From: Planctomyces sp.
GTDB lineage: Bacteria > Planctomycetota > Planctomycetia > Planctomycetales > Planctomycetaceae
DNA length: 44,250 nt
NCBI GenBank assembly: GCA_013822855.1
Contig: PNLE01000008.1
Span: forward strand, 1 to 44,250
Direction of reading: 5' to 3'
Positions 35,665-44,250 of this stretch are shown here, in pieces (positions within the stretch are counted from its first letter, which is position 1; each line of letters starts with the position of its first letter). The position numbers and the translations under genes were made by a program. Below the pieces are notes generated by a model that was not told the DNA's origin, searched no databases, and saw only the letters and a program-made list of their open reading frames with translations.

Positions 35665-37023
35665 ATGAGTCACTTTCTTTCACAATCCTGGTTGATCGAC
35701 CGACGTGACGCGTTACGGGCCTTGGGGAGTTGTATCTCGCTCCCATTCCTGGAATGCATGATCCCGCTTCGAGCGGCTGAGGATCAAATCGCCACACCCC
35801 GGCGCAGCGCCTTCATCTACCTCGCCAACGGCGTCCATTCGCTCAACTACCAGATCACGACTCCAGGCAAGGACTACGAGTTCTCCCGGTCGCTCAAACC
35901 TTTGGAGAAGCATCGCGGAGTCATTACGCCCATCAGCGGCCTGCATCATCCGGGAAGCCTCAGCCATCACCACAACTGCATCTCGGTCTGGCTGACTGGC
36001 GGAAAGCTCGGCCCCTCGGATCGGAACACCATCTCCGTGGACCAGAAGATGGCTGAAGTCACGGGACTCCAGACACGAATCTCTTCGATGGAGGTCGCCC
36101 TCACCCAGGATTCCCTGGCTTGGACCGCGGACGGGGTCCGGCTCCCTGCGATGCGGCGCTGCAGTGAGATCTTCGCATCGCTCTTCGAGGAACCGAAAGG
36201 GGGCAAAACGGCGCAAAGGAGGGCCTTGCGACGCAAAGGCAGCGTTTTGGATGCCAACCTCTCGGAAGTGCGCCAGCTCGAAAAGAAAATGGGGTCGCCA
36301 GACAAAGGACGTATGGAACAGTACCTCACCTCCGTCCGCGAGGCGGAAATTCGTACGCGGCGAGCCGATACTTGGCTCGACACCCCGCTGCCTGCCGTCT
36401 CCGACGCCGATCGCAAACGTACCGACCGCGACATCGCCGCCACTATGGCGGGCGAATATTTCCGCACGGTCTATGACCTCATGGTGCTCGCCTTCCAGAC
36501 GGATGTGACACGCGTGGCCACTTTCAGCATGGGTGGGGAAGGGGATGCCTTTTCCATTCCTGAAATCGGGATTACCGAATCACGTCATCAGCTCAGCCAC
36601 CACGGCGGCGATGCAGGCTACATGGAAAAGCTCACGATGTACGATACCTTCGCCGTGGAGCAATTCAGCTACTTCCTCACGCGGCTCGCGGAAACCAAAG
36701 ACCTGGGCGACAAACCGCTCCTCGGCTCAACGATGGCACTCTTCGGCAGTGGCATGTCCTACGGCCATAGCCATGGCAACGCCAACCTCCCGCTGGTGCT
36801 CGCCGGCGGGGCTGACCTCGGGCTGAAACATGGCAGCCACCTCGACTTCAACCAAGGCCACTTCAAGGGATATCAACTCGACAAACCAGGTGAGCACTAC
36901 GGGCTCTGCAGCCGCCCCGCGAACTCGGACGCCCACATGAGCAACCTGCTGCTCCTCATGGCCCAACGCATGGGCGTGGAGATTGACCAGTTTGGTGATA
37001 GCAACAAGGTGATCTCGCTATGA
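35665..37023 (+). CDS. DUF1552 protein, Tat-exported (second copy)
   Basis: A 452-residue DUF1552 protein. The N-terminus has a twin-arginine-like signal ([22 protein letters not shown] at 13-14). Family segments include [69 protein letters not shown] and [20 protein letters not shown], giving many histidines in positions that suit a metal site. It diverges clearly from the first DUF1552 protein upstream, so the two pairs are not a recent tandem duplication. AAGGAG (35653-35658) precedes the ATG by 6 nt. Its stop overlaps the next start (ATGA at 37020-37023). Confidence 0.88.
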   Translation: MSHFLSQSWLIDRRDALRALGSCISLPFLECMIPLRAAEDQIATPRRSAFIYLANGVHSLNYQITTPGKDYEFSRSLKPLEKHRGVITPISGLHHPGSLSHHHNCISVWLTGGKLGPSDRNTISVDQKMAEVTGLQTRISSMEVALTQDSLAWTADGVRLPAMRRCSEIFASLFEEPKGGKTAQRRALRRKGSVLDANLSEVRQLEKKMGSPDKGRMEQYLTSVREAEIRTRRADTWLDTPLPAVSDADRKRTDRDIAATMAGEYFRTVYDLMVLAFQTDVTRVATFSMGGEGDAFSIPEIGITESRHQLSHHGGDAGYMEKLTMYDTFAVEQFSYFLTRLAETKDLGDKPLLGSTMALFGSGMSYGHSHGNANLPLVLAGGADLGLKHGSHLDFNQGHFKGYQLDKPGEHYGLCSRPANSDAHMSNLLLLMAQRMGVEIDQFGDSNKVISL

Positions 37024-38282
37024 AACGCTTGCTCGTCAATCCCTGTCTATGGATCTTGGCTATTGCTTTGAGCGCCACGGCGGCAGCAGAAGAACCTTTC
37101 CGGCCTGAAGATGGGAAGTTCCCTCCTTTGGAAAAAGCTCACTCCTACCGCGGGGAAATCGTGTTCGTGGACCATGCGACTCGCCGCGGCAGCATCCGCG
37201 TACAAGGAACGGGCATGTTTTTCCGAAACGACCCGCATCCCTTCGCCATGCTCCCCTACGGCATCGTCCGCTATCACTGCGCCTCGGCAGATCTTCGGGA
37301 CATCCCGCTGGGCACTGTGATGCACGTCCGTGCCTTTCTCCCGCCAGACCCCAAAAACTCCGCCGTGCCGGTGTTACCGGTCAACAGCAAAAGCCTCGAC
37401 GGGAATCACAATCGCGGTGCCGGTATCGCGCCTGCTGAGAACCATGTTCTCCTTCTCGAAGACGAGCCCAGCTATTGTCAACGCGAGGGAAAGATCTGGA
37501 AGCTGAAGGAGGTGGACCTCAAGAACAACAAGGGATTAATCGTTGCCAGCCTCGGACTGAAACAAGAAGGAGACAGCAAGGCCGGCGAGGAAAAGATGAC
37601 TTTCGACGCCGCCACTCGCATCTGGCGCGGCCGCGAATGCCTCGGGATCGAGGACCTCGTCTCCGAAGGCGTGTGGCCCGCTGAGGGGAAGAAATCCTTG
37701 GGTGGTCAGGCGGTGTTACTCGGCATCACTTGGAAACCCACACCGGATGGCGTGTTCACCCGGTTCCATGTTTCCGACATCTGGCTGGATGACGCCGCGA
37801 TGCAACGTTCCGCCCATCTTCAGACCGAGGTGCACAAAGCATTCATCCGCAGTCGCTGGATGCCCGCATGGATCGATACCGTCGAATATGGCAAGTTCGG
37901 CCGCGCGAAAGTGACCGCGACCTTGTTTGGCGGGATGGCCCCTTCTCTCTATGCCGATTTTCAGAAAGGGAGCCCAGCCGTAATGAACGCGGCCGAGAAT
38001 ACATTGAAACATGCAGGTGGTGCTTATGGGCCTGCTCACATGGCTTCCAGAGGCAGCATCCTGGATGTCACCAAGGTAGACGGAGAGGTTCCTCTGGGGA
38101 GCAGTGGAATCCAAATCCGTTTTGAGACGGATCTCATCATCGAGGGCATCCGCCCCGGGAGAAACATTCGTGTCCGCCCGGCAAGCTGGCCCGAAGTGAT
38201 GGTACCACGGGAGGAATATCTGAACGACGGGAACTCTCATGAAGACCGCTTCCCAACCCCGACCATCTTCCCGAAATATTGA
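37020..38282 (+). CDS. Secreted protein of unknown function coupled to DUF1552 gene
   Basis: A 420-residue protein with a clear signal peptide ([16 protein letters not shown]). I do not recognise a named family. Three beta-rich segments recall small OB-like barrels: [18 protein letters not shown] with MHVRAFLPP near residues 43-105, [20 protein letters not shown] near 160-180, and a third around [14 protein letters not shown] near 295-310. No CxxCH heme site or obvious catalytic motif is present. It overlaps the DUF1552 stop by four bases, so it is co-translated and probably works with the second DUF1592/DUF1552 pair; the first pair lacks an equivalent gene. A damaged insertion sequence begins about 45 nt downstream, but the reading frame appears to end naturally. 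Confidence 0.75.
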   Translation: MKRLLVNPCLWILAIALSATAAAEEPFRPEDGKFPPLEKAHSYRGEIVFVDHATRRGSIRVQGTGMFFRNDPHPFAMLPYGIVRYHCASADLRDIPLGTVMHVRAFLPPDPKNSAVPVLPVNSKSLDGNHNRGAGIAPAENHVLLLEDEPSYCQREGKIWKLKEVDLKNNKGLIVASLGLKQEGDSKAGEEKMTFDAATRIWRGRECLGIEDLVSEGVWPAEGKKSLGGQAVLLGITWKPTPDGVFTRFHVSDIWLDDAAMQRSAHLQTEVHKAFIRSRWMPAWIDTVEYGKFGRAKVTATLFGGMAPSLYADFQKGSPAVMNAAENTLKHAGGAYGPAHMASRGSILDVTKVDGEVPLGSSGIQIRFETDLIIEGIRPGRNIRVRPASWPEVMVPREEYLNDGNSHEDRFPTPTIFPKY

Positions 38283-38327
38283 TCTTGCGCATGCGGAACC
38301 AACGGGTGTTTTCAGACGAGTTCAAAC

Positions 38328-39347
38328 ACATGGTCTTCGCCTTTTACAAGATACCGAGCAGGGCGAAGAGGCGTTGAGGTTGGCAGTTGAATCTGCGGAG
38401 TTTGCATGAGACCGCGCCGTCCCCGTCGGAGCGGACGCAGGTGAGGGCCGCGTTACGCAGCGCCGCCAAGTTCTGGGGCGCGTGGCCCTTCGAGATCGTC
38501 GAGCGGTCTTCGCAGAACACCACATTCCGCAGCCAGTGCAATCCGTTCTCGATCGCGCCCCAATGACCTCGGTCGATCTCCAACAGCCGCCGCGCGCGGC
38601 CCGACCGCGCGTCAGCGAGGTGACGAAGTACCGCACCTCGCGGGTCTTCACGCCTTGCCTGGTCGTCTCGCCCACCACGCGCAGCACCTGTTTGACGGCC
38701 GGCCACTGCACATGTTCGTTGAGTGCGGTCGTACTGGTCAGCGTACGGACTTCAAGGCGACCGTGCCCCTTGTCGACCTACTGCGACTCACTCCGTTCGC
38801 GAGCGCGTTCAAGACAGCTGTAGGGGGGCCTGTTCGTGGAAAGGCCTGGCCGCCTCAGAAGCGGCGAATTCATGCTCGATCTCCCGGCGGAGCATGGGTT
38901 GGTTCTCTTTGACGGCCAGCAATTCGTCTTGGGCGTGGGGGAGGAATTCGAGGACCTGGTAGCAAAAGACAAAGTCGCGGAGGACCTGGTCGAGAGCTTG
39001 GGTGTCCAGAGCCATTAGTGGTTCGCGGAAGCAGTCGAGCTTGGGGGCCGCCGGGTGAATCCCAGCTTGTGGCAGAAGTCAACCGGTAAATCATGCAACC
39101 ATTCGACGAGTTCGGTGTCATTTCCGACCCCCGAGATCAAGCCACTTACGACAGCCGCCAGCATGGCGGAAAGCGGATGACGCCGTCCTTGGCGCCCACG
39201 TGGATCCGGGACTTGCGCCAATCTGGCGAGCAGGTTCCCGGCGCAGGCGGTTGACATAACTTCCCCTCCGTGACCGATTGAGAATACTCCCTCAAACTCC
39301 ACCCCCATTCCCTAGCACTTCCCGCGCCAACAAAGCGAAGGCCCTGT
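38328..39347 (-). mobile_element. ISAs1-type insertion sequence remnant
   Basis: About 1.0 kb holding a broken ISAs1-type transposase on the minus strand. Candidate imperfect terminal repeats flank it: ACATGGTCTTCGCCTTTT at 38328-38345 and, on the opposite strand, ACAGGGCCTTCGCTTTG ending at 39347, with about 14 of 17 positions equal. No target-site duplication is evident. The shortness compared with typical family members agrees with an internal deletion. Confidence 0.55.
38344..39257 (-). pseudogene. ISAs1-family transposase, frameshifted and internally deleted
   Basis: Three minus-strand fragments in different frames together outline an ISAs1 (H-repeat) transposase. The N-terminal fragment (from ATG 39257) has LARLAQVPDPRGRQGRRHPL and VSGLISGVGNDTELVEWLHD, the DDE-associated N-terminal domain. 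A frameshift near 39060 leads to ALDTQALDQVLRDFVF. This is joined directly to LPHAQDELLAVKENQPMLRR, so the stretch with the first catalytic aspartates is deleted. The C-terminal fragment has HWGAIENGLHWLRNVVFCED and NLAALRNAALTCVRSDG. The element cannot encode an active enzyme. It separates the cytochrome/DUF1552 block from the FG-GAP gene. Confidence 0.82.
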
Positions 39348-39381
39348 TGGCGAGTGGCAAAGGGCTGCGCGATTCGGGAGT

Positions 39382-40794
39382 ATGCCCGACAACCCTGAAA
39401 TCTGTCAGGCAGTCAGTCCTTGGCAAACGTACTCCAGCAGTGAATCCTTGGAATATCCGACAACCTCGCAGAATGAATTCGGAAAGCAGATTGTGGCGCG
39501 ATGCATCGGATTGTTGATTCTTGCGATCGCAATTCCCTTGGGAACATTGGGGCTGTTGCGCATCGTTCCTTCGCTACGACCGCAGGCCAAACTGTATTCC
39601 GGTGGTACTCATTACGCCCATTCCGCGTGGCCTTTTCGCTTTGAACGGCTGGGCGCTCCCGTCGTTGGCCTGCCGTTGATCACGAACGTGCAAATCCTGG
39701 ATTTGGATGGAGACGGTCAAAACGAAATTCTGGCGGCGGACGCTCAAGCGAACCAAATCGTGATGCTCAAGCGACAGCCAGATGATTCCTGGCTTGAGTC
39801 GGTTTTGATTCACGATGTGTCAGTTCCGGCTCATATCACCGTGGCCGATCTCGATCAGGATGGCGACCTGGACATCATCATTGCGGTGCTCGGCAACATC
39901 ATGCCGGATGACGATGTTATCGGCAGAGTCGAACTCTTTGAGAACCGGGATGGCCAGTATGTCCGGCATGTGATTCTCGACGATGTCCGCCGAGTCGCCG
40001 ATGTGCAGACTGGCGACTTCAATGGCGATGGCAAACTCGATCTGGCGGTCGCCGTCTTCGGGTATTCGCGCGGGTCGATACTTTGGTTGGAGAATCTTGG
40101 CGATTTTCGGTTTCGGGATCATCTGTTGTTGGAGGCGCCGGGGACCATTCATGTGCCTGTTGGGGATTTCGACGGCGATGGTGACCTCGATATCACTGCG
40201 ATCGTCACGCAGGATGAAGAGGAGTTGTGGGCGTTCGAAAATCAGGGAGATGGGACGTTTACTCCCCGACGTTTGTGGTTGACCATTAATCCCGATCTGG
40301 GCGGGGCGGGGCTGGTTGCTGCCGACTTGAATGGCGACGGGCGTTTGGATCTGATCCTGCCAGCTGGCGACAATCTCGAGGATTTCGATGCCTACCCGCA
40401 GCCTTATCACGGCTGTTACTGGCTTGAAAACCGCGGGGGGTGGGATTTCCAGATGCATCGCATCAGCGATCTGGGCGGGGCCTATGCCGCTGCAGTGGCG
40501 GATTTCAATGGCGATGGCGCTCAGGATGTCGTGTTAGTCAGCCTGACCAATGACTGGCTTCACAGTGAAAACGCCAGCATCATCTGGCTCGAGAACGATG
40601 GACGGCAGAACTTCACCCCTTGGCAGATCGGCTCAACTCCGTTGCATCTGGTGACAGTCGCAACGGGCGATCTCACGGGAGATGGACGTCCCGACATTGT
40701 GGCAGGAAGCTTGAACATCAGGCGCCCTTACCGGCATCTGGGGCGAATTTCGGCGTGGTTCAATGCAGGAGGCGCGAAGAATGAAGATCGCTGA
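39382..40794 (+). CDS. Membrane-anchored FG-GAP/VCBS repeat protein
   Basis: A 470-residue protein with a short N-terminal tail, one transmembrane helix at about residues 37-62 (CIGLLILAIAIPLGTLGLL) and an exported beta-propeller built of FG-GAP/VCBS repeats. At least seven Ca2+-binding-type loops are visible: DLDGDGQNE, DLDQDGDLD, DFNGDGKLD, DFDGDGDLD, DLNGDGRLD, DFNGDGAQD and DLTGDGRPD, about 55-75 residues apart, enough for one propeller. No enzymatic motif is seen; such domains usually mediate protein or carbohydrate binding. The 3' end overlaps the TPR gene by 14 nt, so the two are co-translated and may form one membrane complex. The ATG at 39382 lies only 35 nt beyond the insertion sequence remnant, so the native promoter may have been altered. 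Confidence 0.83.
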   Translation: MPDNPEICQAVSPWQTYSSSESLEYPTTSQNEFGKQIVARCIGLLILAIAIPLGTLGLLRIVPSLRPQAKLYSGGTHYAHSAWPFRFERLGAPVVGLPLITNVQILDLDGDGQNEILAADAQANQIVMLKRQPDDSWLESVLIHDVSVPAHITVADLDQDGDLDIIIAVLGNIMPDDDVIGRVELFENRDGQYVRHVILDDVRRVADVQTGDFNGDGKLDLAVAVFGYSRGSILWLENLGDFRFRDHLLLEAPGTIHVPVGDFDGDGDLDITAIVTQDEEELWAFENQGDGTFTPRRLWLTINPDLGGAGLVAADLNGDGRLDLILPAGDNLEDFDAYPQPYHGCYWLENRGGWDFQMHRISDLGGAYAAAVADFNGDGAQDVVLVSLTNDWLHSENASIIWLENDGRQNFTPWQIGSTPLHLVTVATGDLTGDGRPDIVAGSLNIRRPYRHLGRISAWFNAGGAKNEDR

Positions 40795-42178
40795 GCGGCT
40801 GCTGCTGGTTGTCGTGATGCTGGAAATCCTGGTCAGTGGTGGCCTGCTGGTTCGAAAAGCCTGGAGCACGGTTCCACGCATCCCCAACGAGCATCTGGCG
40901 GATCCCCTGATCATTCCCGATCTACAGCAGTTGGCCCAGTCGGCTGCAAATGGGACGGCACGGGATTGGACCCGCTTGGGCGAGGCCCTGCTGGGGAAGG
41001 GATTTTACGCGCATGCGGAACAGACCTTTCGCGACGCCCTACTAATGGACCCCAATTCGCTGCGGACCAAGTTCGGGTTGGCCTTTAGTCTGGATCGCTT
41101 GGGACGCATGGCGGAAAGCTCCGGGGAATATGAAAAAGTCCTGGCAATGCCCGCACGCTCTGAGGACGACAAACTGACCCATGCTCACGCGTTGTATGCG
41201 ATGGGGCGCAACGCACTTCGACTGGAACAGGCGGAACAGGCAGAACAGTTATTCCGCCGCAATCTGGCCTTCGTCCCGGCTGCCTATCAGCATTCCAAAC
41301 TCCTGATCCGTTCTGGTCGGGCTGCGGAGGCACTGCCGACAATTGACAGGGTTCTCGAGCAAGTCGAATTTTCCTTGGAATTTCAGGCCCTCCGGCAACG
41401 CGCGCTGACGGCACTCGGTCGGGATCGCGAAGCATTTCATGCGGCAGCAATGGTCGAGCGATCGGCGCACCTGGTCTCGTTGAACTTCAACACGGAATAC
41501 GTCTCACCGTTTGATCAAATGACGGGAATTGCCCGCAAGATGAAAAGCCTGGAGCAGTTAACGGAAGGAGCGGCACTGACCGATTTTGAGAAAGAAGTGC
41601 AGGAGCTACACGATCTGATCGGGGACACGCCACAGATCTCAAAGCAGGCAGTGGATGAGCAACTGCTCTACAACGCTGTAAGTCGACAGCAGCCGGAGAG
41701 GGTCTTTGAGCTGCTCGCAAAGCTCCGAGCCTTGGGCCAGGAACACGCTTGGATGCTGGAGGCGGAAGGTGACGCCTGGCGCATGCAGGACGATTCGGAC
41801 CGGGCAGCCGCGAGTTGGCAACGGGCCTTGTTGCTGAGCCCCAGTCGTTCGCTCCACGACAAGTTGGCAGCCTATTACGGCGAGCAGCAGCCGCAACAGA
41901 GAGATTGGCATCTCGGACGCAGTGCATTGGCCGCTGGCATCGCCACCTACCGCCGAAACCACTTGAAAGATGCACTGCCCCCGCTGAGGGAAGCGGCTCG
42001 ATTGCTCCCAGACAAGGGTTCCCCCTGGTTTTACATCGGTGAGATGAATTTCCATTTGAATCAGTTAGAAGAGGCTCAAAGCGCCTACCAGAAATGCCTG
42101 GAACTACAGCCCAGCCATGGAAGAGCTGCCAAAAAACTAGGACACCTGGAAAAAGATAGTGCACATAAGTCCCCATAA
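40781..42178 (+). CDS. Membrane-anchored tetratricopeptide repeat protein
   Basis: A 465-residue protein with an N-terminal transmembrane helix (ERLLLVVVMLEILVSGGLLV) and TPR-like helical pairs along its length: DWTRLGEALLGKGFYAHAEQ with FRDALLMDPNS near residues 50-90, SLDRLGRMAESSGEYEKVLA near 100-120, a run with AEALPTIDRVLEQ near 195, and a canonical repeat GSPWFYIGEMNFHLNQLEEA with QKCLELQPSHG near the C-terminus. TPRs act as protein-protein scaffolds. The start at 40781 is chosen because AGGAGG (40768-40773) stands 7 nt upstream; an in-frame ATG at 40763 is upstream of that site. It overlaps the FG-GAP gene end. The pair resembles planctomycete and verrucomicrobial FG-GAP/TPR gene pairs of unknown role. 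Confidence 0.82.
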   Translation: MKIAERLLLVVVMLEILVSGGLLVRKAWSTVPRIPNEHLADPLIIPDLQQLAQSAANGTARDWTRLGEALLGKGFYAHAEQTFRDALLMDPNSLRTKFGLAFSLDRLGRMAESSGEYEKVLAMPARSEDDKLTHAHALYAMGRNALRLEQAEQAEQLFRRNLAFVPAAYQHSKLLIRSGRAAEALPTIDRVLEQVEFSLEFQALRQRALTALGRDREAFHAAAMVERSAHLVSLNFNTEYVSPFDQMTGIARKMKSLEQLTEGAALTDFEKEVQELHDLIGDTPQISKQAVDEQLLYNAVSRQQPERVFELLAKLRALGQEHAWMLEAEGDAWRMQDDSDRAAASWQRALLLSPSRSLHDKLAAYYGEQQPQQRDWHLGRSALAAGIATYRRNHLKDALPPLREAARLLPDKGSPWFYIGEMNFHLNQLEEAQSAYQKCLELQPSHGRAAKKLGHLEKDSAHKSP

Positions 42179-42300
42179 AATTCCTGTACGAACATGGCCA
42201 TCCGGAGATCTCCCCACCTCGATCAACGGTTGACCAGGATGTAAACCCAGGATACATTCACAAGTCTTTATGACTCCATGTGTTTCTCCGAGAGTTCACC

Positions 42301-42699
42301 ATGCTGCCAGTGCGAAATGCGATCGCCACGATCTTAACTTGTTTTTTTGTCGTGGGTTGCAGCGGAGAGGTAAATGCCCCGCCCCTCGGGACGGTCACAG
42401 GCAAAGTGACCTTGGATGGGAAGCCGGTCACAAACGTCACGGTGAATTTTGAATCGGCCAACGGCCAGATAGCCTTTGGAAACACTGATCCCTCTGGGAT
42501 CTACGAGCTGAAGTTCCGCAGTGGACTCAAGGGGGCCGAAGTCGGAATGAACAAGGTCCGGATCGAGACCGTTCTCGATGCCCCTGCCCCGGCGGGATAC
42601 AAAGATCCTATTCCCGCGAAATACAACTCGCGGTCGACTCTTCAAATGAGTGTTCAGCCCGGAAAAAACACTCACGACTTCGAGCTCACGTCCAAGTAA
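42301..42699 (+). CDS. Small lipoprotein with carboxypeptidase-regulatory-like domain
   Basis: A 132-residue protein with a signal sequence and lipobox (FFVVGCSGE, Cys near residue 20), then a compact beta domain: [30 protein letters not shown] and KNTHDFEL. This is the transthyretin/carboxypeptidase-regulatory-like fold common in planctomycete lipoproteins, which are very often encoded next to DUF1559 genes as here. It is presumably membrane-anchored and exposed outside the cytoplasm; no enzymatic role is expected. The ATG at 42301 is preferred over an in-frame GTG at 42280. The DUF1559 gene begins 76 nt later. Confidence 0.83.
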   Translation: MLPVRNAIATILTCFFVVGCSGEVNAPPLGTVTGKVTLDGKPVTNVTVNFESANGQIAFGNTDPSGIYELKFRSGLKGAEVGMNKVRIETVLDAPAPAGYKDPIPAKYNSRSTLQMSVQPGKNTHDFELTSK

Positions 42700-42775
42700 T
42701 TGCCGATTTCGGCATCGCTCTTACAGCCTTTCCCTTCCTCCTCCCCTTTCTCTTCTACATTGGAGTCCCCGCAGC

Positions 42776-43744
42776 ATGAAAACTTCACGGGTACGGTCGG
42801 CCTCGCATTGGAGGGGCTTTACGCTCATCGAACTACTGGTGGTCATTGCGATTATCGCGATCCTGATCGCTCTCTTGCTCCCTGCAGTGCAACAAGCGCG
42901 GGAAGCAGCAAGGCGGACGCAATGCCGAAACAATCTGAAGCAAATCGGCTTGGCCCTGCACAACTACCACGACTCCTTCCTCGTCTTCCCGCCCGGGTTC
43001 ATCGACTCAAATCCCAACTACGCCGCAGGGACACAAACATTTCAGGAGAATTCCAACGGACTAGCGTGGTCTGCAATGGTGCTGCCATACATCGATCAGG
43101 CGCCCCTCTATAATCAGATTGGCTCCGACACCGGCTTCACGCGGCACTGGCAATTGAATACGACCGGGACGACCGCTCCCACTTCAGCAGCCTCTGTGGG
43201 ATTGGCGGCCTACAGTTGTCCGTCCGACACCATGCCACTGATCAACACGAAGCGGGGCAATTTCGGTAAGACAAACTATATCGCGAACTCAGGGAATTCG
43301 GCGGCAATCGATCGCCGGGGCATGTTCTACGTTAATTCCTCGATCCGGATGCGGGATATTACTGACGGTACTTCGAACACCGCGATGGTCGTCGAACGCT
43401 CCGGCACGCAAGACGGCACCGGCCGGACGACATGTGCAACCGCAAATTGCAACTGGAACGCCGGACTGTGGATCGGTGCTCGTCACCAGGGCGATGCCGT
43501 CGGTTGGCACCCGGGGGTAAACTCCAACGATGTCGAGAGTTTTGGCGGAACCAACGCGACCTACATGATCAACCGCTCGAACCAAACGTGGGGGGCTGAC
43601 TGGGGAACCAGCAGCACGCATACTGGTGGTGTGCATCTCGTGAAGGCCGATGGTTCAGTCATTTTTTTGAGCGAGAACATCGATGTGAACACCTACAGTT
43701 GGTTGCGGCAAATTAACGACGGTCAACCCCTGGGTGAGTTATAA
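42776..43744 (+). CDS. DUF1559 protein with pseudopilin-type N-terminus
   Basis: A 322-residue DUF1559 protein, a family greatly expanded in Planctomycetes. The N-terminus has the type IV pilin/pseudopilin prepilin-peptidase motif [20 protein letters not shown], with cleavage expected after the Gly and the conserved Glu at mature position 5. This is followed by [20 protein letters not shown] and [20 protein letters not shown], the diagnostic DUF1559 segments. The C-terminal end has the typical [20 protein letters not shown] motif near the end of the family domain. It is probably exported through a type II/IV pilus-like route and lies at the cell surface; the exact function is unknown. The ATG at 42776 gives a normal leader; upstream codons are unrelated. 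A strong terminator follows. Confidence 0.92.
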   Translation: MKTSRVRSASHWRGFTLIELLVVIAIIAILIALLLPAVQQAREAARRTQCRNNLKQIGLALHNYHDSFLVFPPGFIDSNPNYAAGTQTFQENSNGLAWSAMVLPYIDQAPLYNQIGSDTGFTRHWQLNTTGTTAPTSAASVGLAAYSCPSDTMPLINTKRGNFGKTNYIANSGNSAAIDRRGMFYVNSSIRMRDITDGTSNTAMVVERSGTQDGTGRTTCATANCNWNAGLWIGARHQGDAVGWHPGVNSNDVESFGGTNATYMINRSNQTWGADWGTSSTHTGGVHLVKADGSVIFLSENIDVNTYSWLRQINDGQPLGEL

Positions 43745-43786
43745 CGGGTGGCCTATTGGGTCGAACGTTCATCGTCTGATCATGGT

Positions 43787-43820
43787 GCGGGTGAGTCGCA
43801 TGCCAACGCGACTCACCCGC
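43787..43820 (+). terminator. Strong hairpin terminator after DUF1559 gene
   Basis: A perfect 13-bp stem GCGGGTGAGTCGC (43787-43799) pairs with GCGACTCACCCGC (43808-43820) around an 8-nt loop. It is followed by TACCTTTTGTTATC, a partial T-run. It lies 42 nt after the DUF1559 stop. Hairpins rich in GGGTGAGTCGC-like sequence commonly follow DUF1559 genes in planctomycetes. Confidence 0.8.
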
Positions 43821-44250
43821 TACCTTTTGTTATCAGGCCATGACGTGCTGGACTTCCCCACGTTTTGTGGGAACTCGAAAAAGGGTGAAGCGGTTTCGGC
43901 AAATCGGTTGGGTGATTGGTGTTTGATCGCGAAGTGTCTTCGACTCCGGGTGTCAAAGACTTCGATGTCCCTGATAAAGCCGTAACGGGGGCAGCCCGTC
44001 TTTGTCGGTCGCCACTTCTGTCATGTCGGCCGTCCTGGTTTCACTCTCTCAGGACAGTGCAAAGCTTCGGTTCATGAGGTTCTAGACCACGGGATGGGGG
44101 CGGTTCGAATCGCGTGATCGCAACCCGATCCATCGACGCGATTTCGCTTAGAGGCTGACAAAAAACTAGATATTAAAACACCCGACAGACGGCACGGGAT
44201 TTGCGCCAGGAAGTGGAAGTACCACCTTCACCTTCTCTGGAGCCGATCAT
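43821..44250. other. Non-coding tail of the window
   Basis: This stretch holds no gene I can support. A small hairpin CCCCAC-GTTTT-GTGGG lies near 43856-43871. A frame around 43920-44060 is open, but no family is recognised. The last 100 nt become A/T-richer and may be the promoter region of a gene beyond the window. Confidence 0.3.

Noticed and set aside
1-44250. CRISPR arrays, rRNA and tRNA genes
   Set aside because: No regularly spaced repeats, rRNA signatures or cloverleaf with a T-arm motif were noticed by eye; a tRNA or covariance scan would be needed for certainty.

Overview
The window looks like a chromosomal piece of a planctomycete (phylum Planctomycetota, or a close PVC relative). 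The basis is gene content: DUF1501, DUF1549/DUF1553, DUF1552 and DUF1592-family proteins with planctomycete-type CxxCH cytochrome domains, a DUF1559 pseudopilin-like protein followed by a strong hairpin, and FG-GAP, TPR and WD40 proteins. Everything here was read by eye from the sequence. Family names come from recognised motifs, and no database search was possible.

Layout. (1) 1-1045, minus: N-terminal part of a membrane sensor protein (PilJ-type input plus PAS), cut by the window edge. (2) 1611-10854, plus: a nitrate assimilation cluster consisting of a NarK/NasA-type nitrate transporter, a four-cluster ferredoxin fused to a DmsC-like quinol-oxidising membrane anchor, a NasA-type molybdopterin nitrate reductase, a ferredoxin-type nitrite reductase, and a CysJ-like FAD/NADPH reductase in which a four-cysteine Fe-S domain stands where the flavodoxin domain would be. 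A strongly paired 97-nt segment precedes the Fe-S/membrane gene. (3) 10930-12853, minus: a glycerophosphodiester phosphodiesterase with a membrane domain, split by a one-base frameshift. (4) 12949-19051, minus: a tight four-gene operon (DUF1549/1553 cytochrome, Tat-exported DUF1501 protein, PPC-domain secreted protein, cytochrome-WD40 protein). (5) 19514-21660, plus: two lipoproteins, LpoB-like and COG3014-like. (6) 21670-25837: a PAS-AraC regulator divergent from putA (proline to glutamate). (7) 25838-27396: a decayed zone with an IS5-type transposase remnant. (8) 27397-38282, plus: two consecutive DUF1592 cytochrome / Tat-exported DUF1552 pairs, the second followed by a coupled secreted protein of unknown function. 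(9) 38328-39347: a wrecked ISAs1-type insertion sequence. (10) 39382-43744, plus: an FG-GAP membrane protein overlapping a TPR membrane protein, then a small lipoprotein and a DUF1559 protein ending in a clear terminator hairpin.

How it fits together. The nitrate genes form a complete route from import to ammonium with two apparent electron inputs: quinol through the fused DmsC-like protein and NAD(P)H through the flavoprotein. The nitrite reductase and the flavoprotein share a short N-terminal motif with identical spacing, which may be a common docking helix. The three cytochrome loci repeat one design: a Sec-exported heme protein with a Tat-exported partner of alkaline-phosphatase-like or related fold. 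Their substrates are unknown.
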